The position numbers and the translations under genes were made by a program. Shown here piece by piece: positions 27,160 through 36,745 of a stretch of 64,000 nucleotides of DNA. The stretch is from contig NZ_BBJN01000009.1 in the NCBI RefSeq assembly GCF_000739555.1, forward strand, positions 42,851 through 106,850, in the 5' to 3' direction. How positions within the stretch are numbered: position 1 is the first letter of the stretch; each line of letters opens with the position of its first letter. A model generated the notes under the pieces. That model was not told the origin of the DNA and ran no database searches. It saw only the letters and a program-made list of their open reading frames with translations. Source of the stretch: Halolamina rubra. Lineage in GTDB: Archaea > Halobacteriota > Halobacteria > Halobacteriales > Haloferacaceae.

Positions 27160-28968
27160 ATGAGCCAGTCGCTCCGGCAGCGCGTCGAGGCGGCGACGCT
27201 CCCGGCGGCGGGGCTGGTCACCCTGCTCCTGCTGACGCTGCTGTTCTACTATCCCGTGGGCCGGGTGCTCTCCGAGGCGGTCTGGCGTGCCGGCGCGCCC
27301 ACCGCCGACCCGCTGCTCGCGGTGCTCGCCGACCCGTTCTTCTTCGGCGTGCTCGCCCAGGCCGCCGAGGACCCGGCGGTGCTGTGGACCGCGATCGAGC
27401 CACACAGCCTCCGCCTCACCGTCCCGCTGACCGATCTCGGCGTCGCGCTCACCTACCCGTTCCCGAACTACCGACTGGGGCTGTTCGGCTTCACCGCGTA
27501 TCAGGCGCTGCTGTCGACGCTCGCGAGCGTCGCGCTCGGCCTGCCGGGGGCGTACGTGCTCGCCCGCTTCGAGTTCCCGGGGCGTCGAACCGTGCGTTCG
27601 CTGACCGCGGTGCCGTTCGTGATGCCGTCGATCATGGTCGCCATCGGCTTCATCGCCACGTTCGGGCGGACCGGCGTGGTCAACACGGTCCTCACCTCGC
27701 TGGGGCTGGGACGGATCGAACTGCTGTACACGCTGCCGATCATCGTGATCGCCCACGCGTTCTACAACGCGCCGCTGGTGATGCGGGTGACGGCGGCGGC
27801 GTGGGAGAGCGTCGACGCCGGCACCGCCGAGACCGCCCGGAGCCTCGGCGCCTCGCCCCGGCGCGCGTTCGTCGACGTGGTGCTGCCCCAACTCATGCCG
27901 GCGATCCTGACGGGTGCGCTGCTGACGTTCGTGTTCTCGTTCATGTCGTTCGCCGTCGTGCTCGCGCTGGGCGGGCTCTCGCTGGCGACCGTCGAGGTGT
28001 GGGTGTACCAGCGCGTCACCCAGCTCGACTACGAGACGGCGTCGGCGCTCGCGACGCTGGAGATGGCGTTCTCGCTGGTGCTGACGTACGCCTACCTGCG
28101 CTACGAGGCCCGCCAGCGCGCCGGCAGCCCCGCGCGGCCGCCTGAGCGCAAACCGCTGTTCGGCCCGCTCGACGGCGACCGGCTGGCGGTCTGGGCGTAC
28201 GTCGGCGTCGCGCTGGTCGTGTTCGTGACGCCGATGGCGAGCATGGTGCTCGCGAGCGTCACGGGGCCGGACGGGTTCACGCTGGCGTACTACCGCTTCC
28301 TCGTCGAGCGACAGACCACCGGCGCGGCGTTCCAGATCAAACCCCTGACCGCGATCCGGAACTCGCTGCTGTACGGCGCCGGCAGCCTCGCGCTCGCGGT
28401 GCCGATGGGGGTGTTGCTGGCGGTCGTCTCCACCCGCGAGTTCCCCGGCAGCAAACTGCTCGACACGCTCTCGATGGCCCCCTTCGCCGTCTCGGGCGTC
28501 GTCGTCGGCCTCGGCCTGCTTCAGGGGCTGGTGTTCGGCACGACCGCGTTCGGCTACCGCTTCACCGTCACCGGCGCCGTCGCGGTCGTCGCCGCCCACG
28601 CCGTCGCCGCCTACCCGTTCGTCACGCGCAACGTCGCGCCGCTGTTGGCGACGATCGACCGCTCGGTCGTGGAGTCGGCGCGGGTGCTCGGCGCCTCACG
28701 GATCCGGGTGTTGCTGGACATCGAACTGCCGCAGGTGGTCGCCGGCGTGCTCGCGGGCGCGGCGTTCGCCTTCGCGATCAGCGTCGGGGAGTTCGATTCG
28801 ACGGTGATTTTGGCCAGCGGGAGCGCCGCCTACACCATGCCGGTGGCCATCGAACGCTTCCTCGGGCGACGGCTCGGCCCCGCGACGGCGATGGGCTGTG
28901 TCCTGCTCGTCGTCACGGCCGTCAGCTTCCTCGTCATCGACCGCCTCGGCGAGGGGAGGGGGATGTAG
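27160..28968 (+). CDS. ABC importer permease, two fused permease domains (iron(III)/thiamine type)
   Basis: The 602-residue membrane protein contains two BinI-type permease halves with about twelve helices in total. Each half has the cytoplasmic EAA loop that contacts the ATPase: ETARSLGASPRRAFVDVVLP (about 224-243) and ESARVLGASRIRVLLDIELP (about 506-525). This fused architecture is typical of ThiP and FbpB-like permeases for thiamine, iron(III) or similar substrates. The ATPase gene follows with no gap. No substrate-binding protein gene is adjacent, so the substrate stays open. Confidence 0.92.
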   Translation: MSQSLRQRVEAATLPAAGLVTLLLLTLLFYYPVGRVLSEAVWRAGAPTADPLLAVLADPFFFGVLAQAAEDPAVLWTAIEPHSLRLTVPLTDLGVALTYPFPNYRLGLFGFTAYQALLSTLASVALGLPGAYVLARFEFPGRRTVRSLTAVPFVMPSIMVAIGFIATFGRTGVVNTVLTSLGLGRIELLYTLPIIVIAHAFYNAPLVMRVTAAAWESVDAGTAETARSLGASPRRAFVDVVLPQLMPAILTGALLTFVFSFMSFAVVLALGGLSLATVEVWVYQRVTQLDYETASALATLEMAFSLVLTYAYLRYEARQRAGSPARPPERKPLFGPLDGDRLAVWAYVGVALVVFVTPMASMVLASVTGPDGFTLAYYRFLVERQTTGAAFQIKPLTAIRNSLLYGAGSLALAVPMGVLLAVVSTREFPGSKLLDTLSMAPFAVSGVVVGLGLLQGLVFGTTAFGYRFTVTGAVAVVAAHAVAAYPFVTRNVAPLLATIDRSVVESARVLGASRIRVLLDIELPQVVAGVLAGAAFAFAISVGEFDSTVILASGSAAYTMPVAIERFLGRRLGPATAMGCVLLVVTAVSFLVIDRLGEGRGM

Positions 28969-30018
28969 ATGGTCGCCATCGAACTCGACGGCGTCCGGAA
29001 GGCGTTCGACGACGCCGTCGCGCTCGCGGACGTGTCGCTCTCCGTCGAGGAAGGGGAGTTCTTCACGCTCGTCGGTCCCTCCGGCTGTGGGAAGACGACG
29101 ACGCTCCGGACGATCGCCGGGCTCTCCGCCCCGACCGACGGGACGGTCCGCTTCGACGGCGCGGACGTGAGCGACACCCCCGTCGAGGAGCGCAACGTCG
29201 GCGTCGTGTTCCAGAGCTACGCGCTGTTCCCGCACATGACCGTCGCGGAGAACGTCCGCTACGGCCTGCGCTTCACGGACCCGCCGCGGGGGCTCACCGC
29301 CGACGAGCGCGTCGACGAACTGCTCGAACTGGTCGACCTCCCCGACATGGGCGATCGCGAGCCGGACGAACTCTCCGGCGGCCAGCAGCAGCGCGTTGCG
29401 CTCGCGCGTGCGCTCGCACCGGAACCGGACGTGCTGCTGCTCGACGAGCCCATGAGCGCGCTCGACGCCCGGCTCCGCGAGCAGCTCCGCCGCGAGATCA
29501 AGCGCATCCAGAAGGAGCTCGGCGTCACGACGGTGTACGTCACCCACGACCAGGAGGAGGCGCTGGCCGTCTCGGACCGGCTCGCGGTGATGCACGACGG
29601 CGGCGTCGAGCAGGTCGGTACGCCCGTCGACGTGTACGAGCGCCCCGCCACCGAGTTCGTCGCCTCCTTCGTCGGCGAGAACAACGTGTTCTCGGGCGTC
29701 GTCGCCGGCCGAGAGGGCGACGAACTGGCGATCGAAGTGGACGAGAAGGCGCCCGCGGGCCACCGGTTCCGCGTCGCCGCCGCCGAGGACCACGCGGTCG
29801 GCGACCGCGTGACGTTCTGCGTGCGGCCGACGAAGCTCTCGCCCGACGCGAACGCGAACCGCGTCACGGTCGCGCTCGACGCCACGGAGTACCTCGGCGG
29901 CACCACCAGACTGTACGGCGAGTGGGCCGGTCGGGAGGTCGTGTTGCGGCTGCCCGAGCCGCCGGACGGCGACGCGATCATCGTCGGCTTCGACCCGGCC
30001 GACGCGACGGTGCTGTAG
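28969..30018 (+). CDS. ABC importer ATP-binding protein
   Basis: The 349-residue ATPase has Walker A GPSGCGKT (residues 36-43), the signature LSGGQQQR (135-142), Walker B VLLLDEP (about 153-159) and a switch His in YVTHDQEEAL. A C-terminal TOBE-type regulatory domain (about 235-349) follows, as in MalK/FbpC-like subunits. The start codon directly follows the permease stop (TAGATG), so the two are in one operon and should form one importer. Confidence 0.95.
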   Translation: MVAIELDGVRKAFDDAVALADVSLSVEEGEFFTLVGPSGCGKTTTLRTIAGLSAPTDGTVRFDGADVSDTPVEERNVGVVFQSYALFPHMTVAENVRYGLRFTDPPRGLTADERVDELLELVDLPDMGDREPDELSGGQQQRVALARALAPEPDVLLLDEPMSALDARLREQLRREIKRIQKELGVTTVYVTHDQEEALAVSDRLAVMHDGGVEQVGTPVDVYERPATEFVASFVGENNVFSGVVAGREGDELAIEVDEKAPAGHRFRVAAAEDHAVGDRVTFCVRPTKLSPDANANRVTVALDATEYLGGTTRLYGEWAGREVVLRLPEPPDGDAIIVGFDPADATVL

Positions 30019-30080
30019 CGGGTCGCGGTGTCCGCACGGAGACCGACGCTTTCAGTCCCTTGCCGCCCGTTCGCCCCCGC

Positions 30081-30848
30081 ATGATCACGCTCGCGTCGGA
30101 CTTCGGCACCCCCTACCCCGCGGCGATGAAGGGCGTCATCCTCCGGCAGTGCGACGCCCGACTGGTCGACGTCGCCCACGACTTCCCCCGACAGGACGTG
30201 CGTGCTGCCGCGTTCTGGCTGCGCGAAGTGCTCCCGGAGTTCCCGCCCGCGACCCACCTCGTCGTCGTCGACCCCGGCGTCGGCACCGACCGCGCGGCGA
30301 TCGTCGTCGAGGCGGGCGGCCACCGGATCGTCGCGCCGGACAACGGCGTCGCCCTGCCGGCCGCGAGGCGGCTGGCAGCCCGGGCGGAGGGAGACGACAG
30401 GATCCGCGTCTACGAGATCGCGTACGACGACGGATCGACCGCGAGCAACACGTTCCACGGCCGGGACGTGTTCGCGCCCGCCGCCGCGCGGGTGCACGAG
30501 GCCGACGCCGTCGGCGACGCTGATCGCGTGACTCCCACCGAGGAGTGGGTCGACCTCGCGTTCCCCGACCCCGAGATCGGCGACGACGGGGCGACCGGCG
30601 AGGTGCTGGTCGTCGACGACTTTGGCAACGCGATCATCAACGTCCCCGGGAGCGTGCTCGACGGGCTCGCGTCGGTGACGGTGAACGGCGAGTCGGCGCC
30701 GGTCCGTGACGCCTACGCGGAGATGAACCCCGGCGAGCGGTTGGTCACGGTCGGCAGTCACGGCAACGTCGAGTTCGCGGTGAACCGGGGCCGGGGCGAC
30801 GACGCCTTCGGGCTTGGCGTCGGCGACGACGTGTCGCTGTCGTGGTGA
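30081..30848 (+). CDS. SAM hydrolase (SAM hydroxide adenosyltransferase, DUF62 family)
   Basis: The 255-residue protein belongs to the fluorinase/chlorinase-related DUF62 family, whose common archaeal members use water to split S-adenosylmethionine into adenosine and methionine. Characteristic stretches are ITLASDFG (residues 2-9), VVDPGVG (about 62-68), IVAPDNGV, NTFHGRDVFAP (about 134-144) and VDDFGNAIIN in the C-terminal barrel. No halogenase-type context is present. It is 62 bp after the ABC operon and probably separately transcribed. Confidence 0.88.
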   Translation: MITLASDFGTPYPAAMKGVILRQCDARLVDVAHDFPRQDVRAAAFWLREVLPEFPPATHLVVVDPGVGTDRAAIVVEAGGHRIVAPDNGVALPAARRLAARAEGDDRIRVYEIAYDDGSTASNTFHGRDVFAPAAARVHEADAVGDADRVTPTEEWVDLAFPDPEIGDDGATGEVLVVDDFGNAIINVPGSVLDGLASVTVNGESAPVRDAYAEMNPGERLVTVGSHGNVEFAVNRGRGDDAFGLGVGDDVSLSW

Positions 30849-30910
30849 AGGCTCGCGATCGCTTCAGCCGGCCGGAACGTTTTCGTTACGTGGCAACGTT
30901 TGGCACGATT

Positions 30911-31198
30911 ATGGCTACGTACATGGCGCTGGTCGACGTGACCGACGAGACCGTCCAGAACGTGCAGGATCTCGCCACCATCTGGGGCGACTTGACTGGC
31001 GACATCGAGGCGCTGGGCGGTGAGCTGCTGGAGGCGTACGCGATCCTCGGCGAGCACGACTTCCTCGTCATCTTCGAGGCCGACGGCCGCGACGGCGCGT
31101 TCCAGACCTCCGTCTCCATCGAGCGCTACGGGCTCGACACCCAGACGATGGAGATCATCCCCGTCGACGACCTCGGCGGGCTCGTCCAGGACATCTGA
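30911..31198 (+). CDS. GYD-domain protein
   Basis: The 95-residue protein matches the GYD family (ferredoxin-like alpha/beta fold): MATYMALVDVTDE, then GGELLEAYAILGEHDFLVIFEA. The typical GYD-like tripeptide position is taken here by GEHDFL. Function of the family is unknown. A T-rich TTTTCGTTACG lies about 30 bp upstream of the chosen ATG. Confidence 0.75.
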   Translation: MATYMALVDVTDETVQNVQDLATIWGDLTGDIEALGGELLEAYAILGEHDFLVIFEADGRDGAFQTSVSIERYGLDTQTMEIIPVDDLGGLVQDI

Positions 31199-31212
31199 TC
31201 GCGGTCGGGGAA

Positions 31213-31221
31213 CCCTTATCG
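31213..31221 (+). promoter_or_regulatory. TATA element of the M20 peptidase gene
   Basis: CCCTTATCG is centred 28 bp upstream of the GTG at 31245 and supports that start for a leaderless mRNA. Confidence 0.55.
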
Positions 31222-31244
31222 CGACGCGGTAACACCCGTTCGAC

Positions 31245-32644
31245 GTGAGCAAACAGGACCTGTTCGAGGAGATCGACGGCGAGCGTGACTGGCTGACGGA
31301 CGTCTCCGAGCAGCTCTGGGAGAACCCCGAGGTGGCCCTCCAGGAGCACGACTCCGCGGCGCTGCTGCGGGACGCGCTCCGCGAGGAGGGGTTCACCGTC
31401 GAGTCCGGCGTCGCCGGCATCGACACCGCGTTCGTCGCGCGGTACGGCGACGACGACCCCGTCGTCGGGACGATGGGCGAGTTCGACGCGCTGCCGGGGA
31501 TGAGCCAGGCGGCGAAAGCCGAGCGCGAGCCGATCGAGGCGGGCGAACCGGGCCACGGCTGCGGCCACAACCTGTTCGGCACCGGGAGCCTCGCGGGCGC
31601 GATCGCGGTCAAGCGCGCGATCGAGCGCGGCGACGCCGAGGGGTCGGTCGTCTACCTCGGCACGCCCGCCGAGGAGGTCGGCGCCGGCAAGACGTACATG
31701 ATCCGTGACGGCGCGTTCGACGACGTGGACGCCGTCGTCTCGTGGCACCCCGACTGGATCAACGCGCCGAACAAGGGCTCCTGCCTCGCGGTCGACTCCT
31801 TCGACGTGGCGTTCACGGGCGAGACCGCCCACGCCGCCAAGTCGCCGGAGGCCGGCCGGAGCGCGCTCGACGGCGTGCAGCTGCTTGGCACCGGGATCGA
31901 GTACATGCGCGAACACGTCGCCGACGCCGTGCGCATCCACTACGTCGTCACCGACGGCGGCCAGGCCGCCAACGTCGTCCCCGAGGAGGCGGCGATGGAG
32001 GTGATGGTCCGGGCGCCGACCGCGAGTCGGTCGAGACCGTCTCCGAGCGCGTGCGCGACGCCGCCGAGGGCGCGGCGCTGATGTCCGGAACCGACGTGGA
32101 GGTGACCCAGACGACCGGGATGTATGGCGTCCTGCCGAACCACGCGCTGGCGGACTCGATCCGGGCGAACATGGACGCCGCCGAGTTCCCGCTCACCGAC
32201 GAGCAGGAGTCCTTCGCGGCCGAACTGAAGGCGACGCTCGACGACCCCTCCTACGCCGGCGTCCCGCCGGAACGCCGCGACGAGGCCGCGGAGTCGGCGA
32301 TGTTCACCGACCCCATCGACGCCCCCGACGAGGGCGAGACGGGCGCTTACTCTACCGACTCCGGCGACGTGTCGTGGAACGTCCCGCTCGGCCGGTTCCG
32401 CGCGGCGACGTGGCCAGCCGGCACCCCGGCGCACTCGTGGCAGGCCGTCGCCGCCGGGAAGGATCTCGGCACCGCGGCGATGCTGTTCGCGGGAAAAGTC
32501 GTCGCCGGCTCGCTGTACGACCTGCTGACCGACGAGGAGCTGCTCGCCGAGGCCACGGCGGAGTTCGAGGCGCGCAAGGGCGACCGCGAGTACGAGTCGC
32601 CGCTGCCCGACGACGCCGACCCCTACGAGCTCACCGACCGCTGA
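31245..32644 (+). CDS. M20-family amidohydrolase (AbgB-like), interrupted by a one-base frameshift
   Basis: This zinc-dependent amide hydrolase resembles AbgB and indole-acetyl amino acid hydrolases. The first frame (31245 to about 32016) holds the metal-binding region GEFDALPG, GHGCGHNLFG and EEVGAGK, plus the start of the dimerisation domain. The phase is then lost in GGGCGCCGACC; adding one C or G gives VRAPDRESVETVSERV and joins the frame that runs to the stop at 32644 (MYGVLPNHALAD, SGDVSWNVP, TPAHSWQ). The repaired protein is about 466 residues, normal for the family. Its GTG start is supported by the TATA element. Confidence 0.87.
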
Positions 32645-32725
32645 GGGCGCCGCCGTCGGTCGTTCGCCCGCCGCCGCCGCGCCGGACCCCGCAACTTAAA
32701 CCCGAGAGCGGGCAACCCTCTCCCA

Positions 32726-35122
32726 ATGAAGCCGACGGAGCTGTCGGGCCTGCCTGCGGGCGTCGGGGAGCACCTCGAGGGCGAGGGCGTCGAGTCGCTC
32801 TACCCGCCCCAGGCCGAGGCCGTCGAGCGCGGGGTGACCGACGGCGAGAACGTCGTCGCCGCGGTGCCCACCGCCTCGGGGAAGACGCTGATCGCCGAAC
32901 TCGCGATGCTATCCGCCGTGGAGCGGGGCGGCACCGCGCTGTACATCGTCCCGCTCAGAGCGCTCGCGAGCGAGAAGAAGGCGGAGTTCGAGCGCTGGGA
33001 GGCGTACGGGATCGACGTGGGCGTCTCGACGGGGAACTACGAGTCCGACGGCGAGTGGCTCGCCTCGCGGGATATCGTCGTCGCAACCAGCGAGAAAGTC
33101 GACTCGCTCGTGCGCAACGGCGCCCCGTGGATCGACGATCTCTCCTGTGTCGTCGCCGACGAGGTCCACCTCGTCGACGACCGCGAGCGCGGCCCCACGC
33201 TCGAGGTCACGCTCGCCAAACTCCGGCGGATCAACGCGAACCTCCAGACGGTCGCGCTCTCGGCGACGGTCGGCAACGCCGCCGAGATCGCCGACTGGCT
33301 CGACGCCGAACTCGTCGACTCCGACTGGCGCCCGATCGACCTGAAGACGGGCGTCCACTTCGGGAACGCGATCAACTTCGCCGACGGCTCCCAGCGGGAG
33401 GTGCCGGTCGACAGCGGCGGCAAGCAGACACCCGCGCTCGTCGACGACACGCTGGACGAGGGCGGCTCGAGCCTCGTGTTCGTCAACTCCCGGCGCAACG
33501 CCGAGTCCGCCGCCAGCCGGCTGGGCGGCGTCACGGGCGACCACCTGAGCGACCAGGAACGCGGGGAGCTCCGCGAGCTCGCGGCCGACATCCGGGACGT
33601 GTCCGACACCGCCACCAGCGACGACCTTGCGGACTGCGTCGCCGATGGCGCGGCGTTCCACCACGCCGGGCTCTCCAGCGAACACCGTTCGCTCGTCGAG
33701 GACGCGTTCCGCGACCGGCTGATCAAGGTGATCGCGGCGACGCCGACGCTCGCGGCGGGCGTGAACACCCCTTCCCGACGCGTCATCGTCCGCGACTGGC
33801 GGCGCTACGACCCGGAGTTCGGCGGGATGAAGCCGCTCGACACGCTGGAGATCCACCAGATGATGGGCCGCGCGGGCCGCCCGGGGCTCGACCCCTACGG
33901 CGAGGCGGTGCTACTGGCCTCGAACAACGACACCAAGGAGGAGCTGTTCGAGCGGTACATCGACGGCGAGCCCGAGCCAGTGCGCTCGAAGCTCGCGGCC
34001 GAACCCGCGCTCCGGACCCACCTGCTCGCGACCGTCGCCTCCGGCTTCGCCAACACCCGCGAGGAGATTCTGGAGTTCCTCGACAACACACTGTACGCCG
34101 TCCAGAGCGCCGGCAACGCCCAGCTGGAGTCGGTGACCGACACCGTGCTGAACTACCTCGACGCCAACGAGTTCGTCGACCGCGATGGCGACACGATCAC
34201 CGCGACGGAGATCGGCCACACCGTCTCGCGGCTCTACCTCGACCCGATGAGCGCCGCGGAGATCATCGGCGGCCTGCGCGACGCCGAGGGCGGCGACGAC
34301 GGCCGCGCACGGCAGTACGGCTCCCGCGGCGGCCTCAGCGGCGACGCCGACGAGTCGACGGGGTTCACCACCGCGAACGACCTGCTCGACGACGACCCGC
34401 TGGCCGACGCCGAGGGCGAGGAGGAGGGAGCGTCCGGCGGCGACGGCGACGACGCCGACGAGATCTCCGCGCTCGGGCTCTACCACCTCGTCTCCCGCAC
34501 GCCGGACATGTACCAGCTCTACCTGAAGTCCGGCGACCGCGAGACGTACGAGGAGGAGCTGTTCGAACGCGAGACCGAACTGCTCGGCCGCACGCCCTCG
34601 GAGTACGACGACGTGGCGTTCGAGGAGTGGCTCTCCGCGCTCAAAACCGCCCGGATGCTGGAGGACTGGGCCAGCGAGGTCGACGAGGACCGCATCGCCG
34701 AGCGCTACGGCGTCGGCCCGGGGGACATCCGCGGGAAGGTCGACACCGCCGAGTGGCTGCTCAACGCCGCCGAGCGGCTGGCGGGCGAGCTCGACCTCCC
34801 GAACGTGGTCTCGGTCCGCGAGGCGAAGAAGCGCGTCGAGGACGGCGTCCGGGAGGAGCTGCTCGACCTCACGGGCGTCCGCGGCGTCGGGCGCAAGCGC
34901 GCGCGACGGCTGTTCGAGGCTGGCATCGAGACTCGCGCGGAGCTCCGGGACGCGGACAAGTCGGTCGTGCTGGGCGCGCTCCGTGGCCAGAAGACCGCCG
35001 AGACCGTGCTGGAGAACGTCGGCCGCGAGGACCCGTCGATGGACGGCGTCAGCGCCGACGCCGACGCGAAGCGCGCGGGTCGCGAGGAGGAGGACGGCCA
35101 GGCCTCGCTGGGTGATTTCTGA
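32726..35122 (+). CDS. hel308: ATP-dependent DNA helicase Hel308
   Basis: This 798-residue Ski2-like superfamily 2 helicase unwinds lagging-strand forks and acts in archaeal replication-coupled repair. Visible motifs: Q-motif region YPPQAEAVE, Walker A PTASGKT (48-54), DEVH (145-148), SAT in ALSATVGN, and motif [12 protein letters not shown] (378-387). A winged helix, ratchet helical domain and C-terminal helix-hairpin-helix ([19 protein letters not shown]) follow. An acidic insertion of about 60 residues interrupts the helical domain near residue 530-575. The last residues QASLGDF form a PCNA-interacting (PIP) box. The stop overlaps the cgi121 start (TGATG). Confidence 0.96.
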   Translation: MKPTELSGLPAGVGEHLEGEGVESLYPPQAEAVERGVTDGENVVAAVPTASGKTLIAELAMLSAVERGGTALYIVPLRALASEKKAEFERWEAYGIDVGVSTGNYESDGEWLASRDIVVATSEKVDSLVRNGAPWIDDLSCVVADEVHLVDDRERGPTLEVTLAKLRRINANLQTVALSATVGNAAEIADWLDAELVDSDWRPIDLKTGVHFGNAINFADGSQREVPVDSGGKQTPALVDDTLDEGGSSLVFVNSRRNAESAASRLGGVTGDHLSDQERGELRELAADIRDVSDTATSDDLADCVADGAAFHHAGLSSEHRSLVEDAFRDRLIKVIAATPTLAAGVNTPSRRVIVRDWRRYDPEFGGMKPLDTLEIHQMMGRAGRPGLDPYGEAVLLASNNDTKEELFERYIDGEPEPVRSKLAAEPALRTHLLATVASGFANTREEILEFLDNTLYAVQSAGNAQLESVTDTVLNYLDANEFVDRDGDTITATEIGHTVSRLYLDPMSAAEIIGGLRDAEGGDDGRARQYGSRGGLSGDADESTGFTTANDLLDDDPLADAEGEEEGASGGDGDDADEISALGLYHLVSRTPDMYQLYLKSGDRETYEEELFERETELLGRTPSEYDDVAFEEWLSALKTARMLEDWASEVDEDRIAERYGVGPGDIRGKVDTAEWLLNAAERLAGELDLPNVVSVREAKKRVEDGVREELLDLTGVRGVGRKRARRLFEAGIETRAELRDADKSVVLGALRGQKTAETVLENVGREDPSMDGVSADADAKRAGREEEDGQASLGDF

Positions 35123-35625
35123 TGCGGCTGCTCGACGGGACGACGACGGTCGACGACCTCGACGCGTTCCTCGCGACGCTGGACGACGTGGCCGCGGCCA
35201 CGGGCACCACCGTGCAGGCGTTCGACGCCGACTACGTCGTCTCGGCCGCCCACCTCGAACGCGCGCTGGACCGCGCCGACCGCGCGATCGCCCGCGGGGA
35301 GAACGTCGCCCGGGAGCGCGCGGTCGAGCTGCTCTGCTACGCGGCGGGTCGGCGGCAGATCAACCGCGCGCTGGAGATGGGCGTCGCCGAGGGCGAGCAC
35401 CGCGTGGTCGTGCTCGTCGACTCCCCGAGCGGCGACGAGGACGACGAGGCCGAGGCGGTGGAACTGCTCCGCGACCACGTCGACGAGGCGCCGGTGCCCG
35501 GCGAGTACGACGCTGGCGCGGTCCGGGCGTTCTTCGACATCGGCGACGCCGAACTAGACGCCGTCGAGGGCGGGCTGACGGAGCTGGTGCTCGAGCGCGT
35601 GGCGCTGCTCGACGTGGAGAAGTAG
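35122..35625 (+). CDS. cgi121: KEOPS complex subunit Cgi121
   Basis: The 167-residue protein is the archaeal Cgi121 subunit, which brings tRNA to the KEOPS complex for N6-threonylcarbamoyl-adenosine synthesis at position 37. Recognisable stretches are VQAFDADYVVSAAHLERALDRA and ELLCYAAGRRQINRALEMG near residues 29-100, and the C-terminal helix. The gene is translationally coupled to hel308; this pairing joins a repair helicase with a tRNA-modification factor. Confidence 0.93.
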   Translation: MRLLDGTTTVDDLDAFLATLDDVAAATGTTVQAFDADYVVSAAHLERALDRADRAIARGENVARERAVELLCYAAGRRQINRALEMGVAEGEHRVVVLVDSPSGDEDDEAEAVELLRDHVDEAPVPGEYDAGAVRAFFDIGDAELDAVEGGLTELVLERVALLDVEK

Positions 35626-35673
35626 ACGACGACTCGAGGAGCCGTCACTGATCGGTCGAGAACAGCGAGGAAG

Positions 35674-35746
35674 TAGTCCATCCTGGATTCGAACCAGGGT
35701 CGAAGCCCCCAGAAGGCTTCAGGATTGGCCACTACCCCAATGGACT
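35674..35746 (-). tRNA. tRNA-Gln (CTG anticodon)
   Basis: On the minus strand the 73-nt sequence folds as a tRNA: 7 bp acceptor stem AGTCCAT/ATGGACT, D arm starting GGGGTAGTGG, anticodon stem AAGCC/GGCTT with 7-nt loop TTCTGGG (anticodon CTG), and T arm CCTGG-TTCGAAT-CCAGG. The discriminator is A and CCA is not encoded. The D and anticodon arms have the form known for haloarchaeal tRNA-Gln. No intron is seen. An HNH endonuclease-like gene lies directly upstream on the same strand. Confidence 0.95.
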
Positions 35747-35831
35747 GACACATCTCACGCCGCCTCGCTTGACGGCGATTTCTCGGCAATTCTTTGTAGT
35801 CCGCTGGGAGGTATGAGTGTTTCGGAGTCGA

Positions 35832-36692
35832 TTACTGGTTCACTCGCTCCCCGTCCTGATCGTCGTGCTCTGTGCGGTGGCAGTTCGCACACAGGACGGT
35901 GCATTTCTTGACTTCGGTACGGACTCGTTCAATACTGGCCCCGTCGGAGACCAGACGGCTCACTGCAGCCTCCTTCGTCGTTCCATCGACGTGATGGAGA
36001 ACCAACGCCGCCGCGACACCGTGGCCACAGCGCCGACATCCCCGTTCACGCTTGTAACGATCCACCCAGGCCCGCCGCTCTGCTCGGGACGTGGGGGCTA
36101 TTTCGGTATCACTTGTCGATCTGGAGTATTCTTCGGGAGTAAGGGCTGTATCTTCGCTGTGTTCTTCTCGGTGACAGTTCGCACAGAGCACTTCGCATTT
36201 CTCGATCTCTTCGCAGAGTCGCTCGCGGGACACCCCGTCGACGACGAGCTGACTGACGCTCTTGGATTTCTCGTCGGCGTCCAGGTGGTGAAAGACGAGG
36301 CAGGCTGGGTGAGACTCGTTACAGCGAGCGCACCTGGCTTCGGTGCTCTGGTCGTCGACCCACGACTGGAGTTCGCCCCGTCGGTTCAGTGTCCGCTCCG
36401 TGTTCCACTCCCGGTTTCGGTAGTGCCAGCGCTGGTCGACCGAAAGCTCCGCCCACCGCTCCCGGATCTCGTCGTCGACGCCCTCCGGCGGTGGTCCGAC
36501 ACGGCTCCCGGTTGAGGCGTTCGTCGACAGCCCCGCGCTCTTCTTGGCCTCGTTCCAGCCACCGACCGTCCGGATGATCGTCGCCGACGCTGGCGTTCGC
36601 CCGAGGTCCTCGTACTCCGCCTTGCTGGGGGAGTGACCGAGCCTCGCCGCCGCTTCCCGCAGCGCGTCGAGGCAGTCCTGCTCGTCGGCCAT
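35832..36692 (-). CDS. HNH endonuclease-like protein with homing-associated repeat and two HNH/zinc modules
   Basis: The 286-residue protein starts with one homing-endonuclease-associated repeat (residues 1-55: LGHSPSKAEYEDLG, then GGWNEAKKSAGL), a putative DNA-binding module. Two related Cys/His modules follow: CARC-x9-FHHLD ... VLCANCHREEH (about residues 121-180) and CRRC-x9-LHHVD ... VLCANCHRTEH (about 216-276). Each has the HH and N-x-H of HNH nucleases and four zinc-type cysteines. The role is inferred: a selfish or defence-type nuclease. Codon use and base composition look less GC-rich than the neighbours, and the position next to a tRNA gene suggests horizontal arrival. Confidence 0.75.
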   Translation of the reverse strand: MADEQDCLDALREAAARLGHSPSKAEYEDLGRTPASATIIRTVGGWNEAKKSAGLSTNASTGSRVGPPPEGVDDEIRERWAELSVDQRWHYRNREWNTERTLNRRGELQSWVDDQSTEARCARCNESHPACLVFHHLDADEKSKSVSQLVVDGVSRERLCEEIEKCEVLCANCHREEHSEDTALTPEEYSRSTSDTEIAPTSRAERRAWVDRYKRERGCRRCGHGVAAALVLHHVDGTTKEAAVSRLVSDGASIERVRTEVKKCTVLCANCHRTEHDDQDGERVNQ

Positions 36693-36710
36693 GAATTCTC
36701 TGCCGAACCG

Positions 36711-36723
36711 GAAAAAGAAAAGG
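36711..36723 (-). terminator. T-rich tract after the DoxX gene
   Basis: On the minus strand CCTTTTCTTTTTC lies 23 bp past the doxX stop, a plausible archaeal T-tract terminator. It is also just upstream of the HNH gene start. Confidence 0.45.
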
Positions 36724-36745
36724 CTACTGCGCCGGGGTCACGACG

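Noticed and set aside
25597..28599. A 1000-codon open frame on the minus strand opposite the SPFH and permease genes
   Set aside because: The opposite strand encodes clear conserved proteins. The antisense translation is low-complexity and typical of high-GC haloarchaeal coding DNA.
35674..36720. An integrated element at tRNA-Gln with attachment repeats
   Set aside because: I looked for a second copy of the tRNA 3' end beyond the HNH gene and found none, and there is no integrase gene.
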